10,885 nucleotides of DNA from Bacteroidales bacterium UBA1756 (GTDB lineage Bacteria > Bacteroidota > Bacteroidia > Bacteroidales > WCHB1-69). Where the stretch lies: positions 1 through 10,885 of the forward strand of contig DCHI01000081.1 in the NCBI GenBank assembly GCA_002314795.1, in the 5' to 3' direction. Within the stretch, counting starts at the first letter, position 1. The number at the start of each line of letters is the position of its first letter. The position numbers and the translations under genes were made by a program. The notes under the pieces are model-generated. The model was not told where the DNA came from, did no database searches, and worked only from the letters and a program-made list of their open reading frames with translations. Positions 7,362-10,885 of the stretch are shown piece by piece.

Positions 7362-7595
7362 TTTACAAACCTTACAAACTTTACGAACTTTATAAACTTT
7401 ACAAACTTCACGAACTTTACGAACTTTATAAACTTTACAAACCTTACGAACTTTACAAACCTTACGAACTTTACAAACCTTACAAACTTTACAAACCTTA
7501 CGAACTTTATAAACTTTACAAACCTTATAAACTTTACAAACCTTATAAACTTTACAAACCTTATAAACTTTACAAACTTTACAAACTTCACGAAC
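7362..7595. repeat. 9-bp tandem repeat, 26 units, between divergent promoters
   Basis: Twenty-six consecutive 9-base units fill 234 bases without one insertion or deletion. The consensus is YTTAYRAAC on the plus strand. Units differ only by transitions at positions 1, 3, 5 and 6; positions 2, 4 and 7-9 never vary. Common versions are TTTACAAAC, CTTACGAAC, TTTATAAAC and CTTATAAAC. Units 17-24 show an 18-base higher-order period, and the block of units 3-5 recurs as units 7-9. Because the period is a multiple of three, long open frames of simple tripeptide repeats appear on both strands; these are not believable proteins. The array occupies the centre of the gap between two divergent genes. Confidence 0.95.
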
Positions 7596-7614
7596 CCATC
7601 TCATAAAAATATAG

Positions 7615-7622
7615 TAATTTTG
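7615..7622 (+). promoter_or_regulatory. -7 element of pdxJ promoter
   Basis: TAATTTTG matches TAnnTTTG exactly and lies 34 bases before the pdxJ ATG. Counting back 19 bases puts the expected -33 element at about 7592-7595, inside the last unit of the 9-bp repeat array, where the sequence is GAAC rather than TTTG. Confidence 0.6.
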
Positions 7623-7656
7623 CCGGCCTTATCCAATAGAAAAAAACTGATTGAAA

Positions 7657-8376
7657 ATGAGAACAAGACTTAGTGTTAACATCAATAAAATTGCGACCAT
7701 ACGAAACGCCCGCGGTGGCAATATGCCCAACTTGTTGCAAGTAGCCAAGGACTGCGAAAGTTTCGGAGCGGAAGGAATCACGGTGCATCCTCGTCCGGAC
7801 GGACGCCACATCCGTTACAACGACGTTTACGATTTGCGCAGCATCGTCACCACGGAATTTAACATTGAAGGATACCCGTCCGACTCTTTCAACGAGTTGG
7901 TTTGCGACGTCGTTCCGACGCAAGTGACCTTGGTTCCGGACGCACCCGACGCATTGACGTCCAACGCCGGATGGGACACCATCCAAAACGAGCAGCTTCT
8001 ACGGAAACTCATCGAAGCTTACCATCGCAAGGGCATCCGAACATCCATCTTTGTGGATGCCAACACGGAAATGGTGAAAGCAGCTGCACAAACCGGAACC
8101 GACCGCATTGAACTTTATACGGAAAGTTACGCCCGCAACTATCCACAAGACCCGGCAGCTGCCATCCGCGATTTCGTTTTAGCAGCGCAAGAAGCTGAAA
8201 AACAAAATCTTGGACTTAATGCGGGGCACGATCTTTCTCTTGTCAACTTACAATATTTTGCCAAACGCATTCCCGGTCTGTTAGAAGTTTCCATCGGCCA
8301 CGCACTCATTTGCGACGCGCTTTATCTCGGACTTGAAAGCACCATTCACCAATACTTACAACAACTCGTATTCTAA
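7657..8376 (+). CDS. pdxJ: Pyridoxine 5'-phosphate synthase
   Basis: The 239-residue protein is full length for PdxJ, which condenses 1-deoxyxylulose 5-phosphate with 1-amino-acetone 3-phosphate to give pyridoxine 5'-phosphate, the last ring-forming step of the DXP-dependent vitamin B6 pathway, in the cytoplasm. Family motifs are all present: SVNINKIATIRNARGG (6-21), ITVHPRPDGRHIR (41-53) with catalytic His44, TEFNIEGYPS (66-75) with Glu71, ELYTESYA, LNAGHDLSL with His191, and SIGHALICDAL (212-222). The ATG at 7657 is chosen; a TTG two codons earlier is in frame but unneeded. The leader is A-rich with no Shine-Dalgarno. The glycosyltransferase gene follows after 15 bases. Confidence 0.97.
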   Translation: MRTRLSVNINKIATIRNARGGNMPNLLQVAKDCESFGAEGITVHPRPDGRHIRYNDVYDLRSIVTTEFNIEGYPSDSFNELVCDVVPTQVTLVPDAPDALTSNAGWDTIQNEQLLRKLIEAYHRKGIRTSIFVDANTEMVKAAAQTGTDRIELYTESYARNYPQDPAAAIRDFVLAAQEAEKQNLGLNAGHDLSLVNLQYFAKRIPGLLEVSIGHALICDALYLGLESTIHQYLQQLVF

Positions 8377-8391
8377 CCCTCTCCCCTACTG

Positions 8392-9525
8392 ATGTCATTA
8401 AGAAAAAACGTTTTACACCTGCTGAGCTGGTTTCCCCGTCCGGGCTTTCCTACAGCAGGAAACTTTTGTTTAAAGCACATTCAATCCGTTTCCAACGAAA
8501 TCAACTCCGTTGTCCTCTCCGCCTACATTGATCCGGAAGTAAAAAACCGTGAAGTTGAAATCGTCAATTTCAAGAATTTTCGACAGGTTCTCATACACGT
8601 ACCACAGTCCGTTCTGCCCGCATCCATCCAGCTGTTTCGGGCGTACAACTTTGGCTTACAATACATTAAGAAGAATTTCTTCGTTCCAGACCTTGTCCAT
8701 CTTCACGTAACGCTTCCTTTGGGGAAATTGGCTCTCTATTGGAAGAAGGTGTATCATCTTCCGTACATCATCACGGAACATTGGACCATTTACCAGCCAC
8801 AGAACAAGGAACTGATGACGCCCAAGGTTCTAAAAGAGATTCTGAAAATTGCCAACGAGGCCGAACTCATTCTGCCGGTCAGCTACGACTTGCAGGTCAA
8901 TATGATGCGTTACGGGATTATTCGTCCGTGCCGTCATCTTCCTAATGTGGTGGATACCAAACTGTTTCATCCGATTGAGAAGCAGCCGCACGAAGTCAAG
9001 CACATTCTTCACGTATCCACGCTTCGTGACGATGCCAAGAACTTTTCAGGGATACTGCGTGTTGTCAAGGAGCTTTCCCAGCAGCGCCAGGATTTTGTCT
9101 TAGATGTCGTTCACGATTTTGACCGGCCCGATTTAGAACCTTTCATCGCTGAGAATCATCTGGAAAAATTTGTTGTTTTTCACGGAAAGAAAAATGATGA
9201 GGAGATTGCACAGTTTTACCAGAATGCGGACTTTTTCGTACTTTTTTCCAATTACGAGAATCTGCCGTGCGTCATCATCGAGGCCTTTGCCTGTGGTCTT
9301 CCCGTCATCACGACGAATGTGGGAGGCATTTGTGAAATGGTAGATGAGAGTCGTGGCATTTTGCTCAAAGCCGGCGACGAAGTCAAGTTACGGCAAGCTG
9401 TCAACCAGATGTTGGACCATTACCAGGAGTTTGATTCCCAAAAGATTCGAGAATATGCCGAAGCTCATTTTTCAATGAAAGTCATTGGAGAACAACTGCT
9501 TCGCATCTACGACCGGATGAACTGA
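8392..9525 (+). CDS. GT4-family glycosyltransferase
   Basis: The 377-residue protein has the two-domain GT-B layout of family 4 retaining glycosyltransferases. The N-terminal half carries a glycine-containing loop (WFPRPGFPTAGNF, 13-25) followed by the usual start of the acceptor domain, DLVHLHVTLP, and TEHWTIY. The C-terminal half carries the nucleotide-sugar binding part: HGKKNDEEIAQFYQNADFFV and the EX7E motif with Glu289 and Glu297 in ENLPCVIIEAFACGLPVI. No membrane segment is seen, so it probably acts at the inner face of the cytoplasmic membrane on a lipid-linked or polysaccharide acceptor; donor and acceptor are unknown. It follows pdxJ by 15 bases and is likely cotranscribed, without an obvious metabolic link. 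Confidence 0.9.
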   Translation: MSLRKNVLHLLSWFPRPGFPTAGNFCLKHIQSVSNEINSVVLSAYIDPEVKNREVEIVNFKNFRQVLIHVPQSVLPASIQLFRAYNFGLQYIKKNFFVPDLVHLHVTLPLGKLALYWKKVYHLPYIITEHWTIYQPQNKELMTPKVLKEILKIANEAELILPVSYDLQVNMMRYGIIRPCRHLPNVVDTKLFHPIEKQPHEVKHILHVSTLRDDAKNFSGILRVVKELSQQRQDFVLDVVHDFDRPDLEPFIAENHLEKFVVFHGKKNDEEIAQFYQNADFFVLFSNYENLPCVIIEAFACGLPVITTNVGGICEMVDESRGILLKAGDEVKLRQAVNQMLDHYQEFDSQKIREYAEAHFSMKVIGEQLLRIYDRMN

Positions 9526-9608
9526 CCAGGGCTTTTCCGACTTTCGCGGTTGCAGCACCTATTTTCACACGGCTGCCGCCTCCCGCTTCATCTGCGTCAA
9601 CCTATTAC

Positions 9609-9664
9609 GTAGGAAGTAGGAAGTAGGAAGTAGGAAGTATAAAGTATAAAGTATGAGGTATGAA
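9609..9664. repeat. 7-bp tandem repeat tract, 8 units
   Basis: Eight 7-base units in register: four GTAGGAA, two GTATAAA, then GTATGAG and GTATGAA. The tract degrades smoothly from left to right, as expected of slippage plus point changes. Short heptad tracts of this kind are common in intergenic DNA of some bacteria. The minus strand of the tract gives poor tripeptide-like ORFs that should not be annotated. Confidence 0.9.
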
Positions 9665-9850
9665 GTTGGTGATTTTGAGGGGGCAAAGGTTGGGAAATAT
9701 TTCGTTTGGGACACGGATTTCGGGAAAATCTTGACACGTTTTTTTGAATACTCCTCGTCGGGACTGGTTTATAGTTACGCAGCAAACAACCCAATTAATC
9801 ACAAAACATTACCAGGCAATTGCCCAACTATAAATAATGGTTGGAGTTGA
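9653..9850 (+). pseudogene. Short orphan ORF with faint RHS-core-like signature
   Basis: This 65-codon frame starts inside the heptad tract and runs into the 3' end of the opposing lipoprotein gene. The part FFEYSSSGLVYSYAANNPIN resembles the end of an RHS-repeat core domain, where a Tyr-rich stretch leads to an NNP motif, but the usual following Asp-x-x-Gly is missing (the frame reads NHKTLPG). The part before it (about 9690-9735) looks more like intergenic DNA. It could be a relic of an RHS gene or chance. There is no convincing start, promoter or ribosome site, so expression as a protein is doubtful. The 283-base stretch 9526-9808 otherwise holds only the heptad tract. Confidence 0.25.
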
Positions 9851-10462
9851 GTGATTGAAAGCAATACCACTGCTATAACCATGCCTAATGGCTTCTGGCA
9901 ATAACTCCCAGTCAAATAAATACTCTGGTGGGAGAATGAAACTGTTATCTGATTTTAGCACATACACATCGGTATTAACAGGTACTGCCATATCGTTTGC
10001 ATTACTTTTAAAAAGATGATTAGCAAAAACATATTGAAAATCAGGGATAAGATACGAGCAGTCCTTAACCTTCAGATAGTTTTTTTTCAAGAACGATGAA
10101 TCATATTTTGACAATAATGCGTTTTCCCTATTAATCATTAAACAAGAAGTGTCATCGTCATTAAAGGTTCGTTTTGCCATTTTTTGACAGGTGTTGAGAA
10201 ACAGTTTTAAAACCTCCTTATTTTCACATTGATAAACATTCTGAAAGTACAGAACCTCGAATTCGTCAGTATAATAGGGATATTTATTGTCCTTAACGTT
10301 TCCTGCAATTTCCAATAATGAAAATTGTTCGATGGTGTCAAAGATGTAACAGACACTATCAGGAATGACATACTCTGTGGTATGTATCTGCCCATTCGTT
10401 GGCTTGCAGGCGCTTAACAATATTGCAATGATTGCCGTCGGTAATAATAAGTTGGAATTCAT
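9809..10462 (-). CDS. Unrecognised small lipoprotein (candidate immunity protein)
   Basis: The 217-residue protein begins with a hydrophobic stretch ending in a lipobox, LSAC, with Cys19 as the lipid-modified residue; the n-region (MNSN) has no Lys or Arg, which is unusual. After cleavage it would be a membrane-anchored lipoprotein of about 199 residues. It contains at least five further Cys (for example in SVCYIF, YQCENK, NTCQKM, TSCLMI and KDCSYL), so disulfides are possible. No known domain is recognised. Its ATG lies only 4 bases after the stop of the upstream gene, so translation is probably coupled. By eye the stretch is more AT-rich than the genes to its left. An immunity or accessory role for the upstream protein is inference. 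Confidence 0.65.
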   Translation of the reverse strand: MNSNLLLPTAIIAILLSACKPTNGQIHTTEYVIPDSVCYIFDTIEQFSLLEIAGNVKDNKYPYYTDEFEVLYFQNVYQCENKEVLKLFLNTCQKMAKRTFNDDDTSCLMINRENALLSKYDSSFLKKNYLKVKDCSYLIPDFQYVFANHLFKSNANDMAVPVNTDVYVLKSDNSFILPPEYLFDWELLPEAIRHGYSSGIAFNHSTPTIIYSWAIAW

Positions 10463-10466
10463 AGTA

Positions 10467-10885
10467 CTATCTCATTTTTGGTGCCACATTTAAAATCTCG
10501 ATAATTACATCTAAGGCCATTTGCCATTTTGAAGACAAGGTGTAATTATATTCACGTCTTTCAATTGCTGAGTAGGTATGCATACTTGCGAGTATATTAA
10601 TCTTATCTACTACATTTCTCCGTGATATAATATCATACCTACTTGCCATCGTTTTCTTTGCATAAGTCCAAGATAGTGTTTTTTCCACTATCTCATTTCT
10701 TTCCGTGAATGTAAAAGAGGCTGGTCCCATTGCATCAGGCATTATTTGAGTGGTTTCCTGTACTATAACGTCTTGAACTAACGGTCTTTTGTCATACCCC
10801 ATATCTCCCATAAATTTTGTTGCGTTATTGCCGGAAAAAGCGGCTCTTGAAATCTCATCATCTCCGGCAAAGACATCTGCCTGTT
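10467..10885 (-). CDS. C-terminal part of a larger unrecognised protein (N-terminus outside window)
   Basis: The frame stays open from the stop at 10467 to the window edge, giving at least 138 residues. It starts QADVFAGDDEISRAAF before the internal Met at 10811, so that Met need not be the real start. The visible part is soluble, rich in charged residues, and includes SRYDIISRRNVVDKINIL and SKWQMALDVIIEILN near the end. No family is recognised. An open end and a tightly coupled lipoprotein downstream would fit the variable C-terminal domain of a polymorphic toxin such as an RHS protein, but a phage or conjugative-element protein is equally possible from what is visible. Confidence 0.6.
   Translation of the reverse strand, partial: QADVFAGDDEISRAAFSGNNATKFMGDMGYDKRPLVQDVIVQETTQIMPDAMGPASFTFTERNEIVEKTLSWTYAKKTMASRYDIISRRNVVDKINILASMHTYSAIERREYNYTLSSKWQMALDVIIEILNVAPKMR

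Noticed and set aside
7362..7595. CRISPR array
   Set aside because: Units are 9 bases and contiguous, with no spacers and no cas genes.
7651..7656. TTG start for pdxJ two codons upstream
   Set aside because: The ATG at 7657 gives the usual PdxJ N-terminus and is the stronger initiator.
7239..7673. Repetitive open frames through the 9-bp array, for example Asn-Phe-Thr or Tyr-Lys-Leu tripeptides
   Set aside because: A stop-free 9-base unit opens several frames at once on both strands; there is no family, signal or conserved flank, and the plus-strand frame starts in the KamB-like promoter.
9597..9802. Two overlapping minus-strand frames through the heptad tract
   Set aside because: Their ends are Thr-Ser-Tyr-Phe type repeats made by the tract; no start or family support.

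Overview
The window looks like chromosomal DNA from a member of the Bacteroidetes, most likely Bacteroidales. This rests on the bL33-DUF4295-(FtsY) gene order, the PdxJ and bL19 sequence types, A-rich leaders with little Shine-Dalgarno signal, and several matches to the Bacteroidetes promoter -7 element TAnnTTTG. No species call is possible from the sequence alone.

Left part (1-3150): a minus-strand translation/secretion operon (rpmG, a DUF4295 gene, the first codons of what is probably ftsY) faces away from a plus-strand outer-membrane porin. A minus-strand isoprenylcysteine-methyltransferase-like membrane protein follows. Next is rplS, which has its own promoter and a strong hairpin terminator. 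That terminator and the promoters inside nominal ORFs show that several longest-ORF starts are too far upstream; corrected starts are given.

Middle (3244-7227): two minus-strand genes 24 bases apart, probably one transcript. The first is a P-loop protein resembling KamB, a lysine 5,6-aminomutase reactivation factor. The second is a 980-residue, roughly 12-TM NtrY-type sensor kinase. It keeps its phospho-acceptor His, but its ATP-binding G boxes are strongly degenerate.

The divergent intergenic region (7228-7656) holds two Bacteroidetes-type -7 elements facing outward. Between them is a perfectly phased 9-bp tandem repeat of 26 units (7362-7595). The array ends exactly where the -33 region of the pdxJ promoter should be. 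pdxJ (vitamin B6 synthesis) and a GT4 glycosyltransferase follow on the plus strand, 15 bases apart.

Right edge (9526-10885): this part looks like accessory DNA. It has a 7-bp repeat tract, a short orphan ORF with a faint RHS-core-like signature, and a two-gene minus-strand pair. The pair is the C-terminal end of a larger unrecognised protein followed 4 bases later by a small lipoprotein. The layout would suit an effector/immunity pair, but the sequence does not prove it.

Most of the window is ordinary. The items most worth a second look are the degenerate kinase, the repeat between the divergent promoters, and the gene pair at the right edge.
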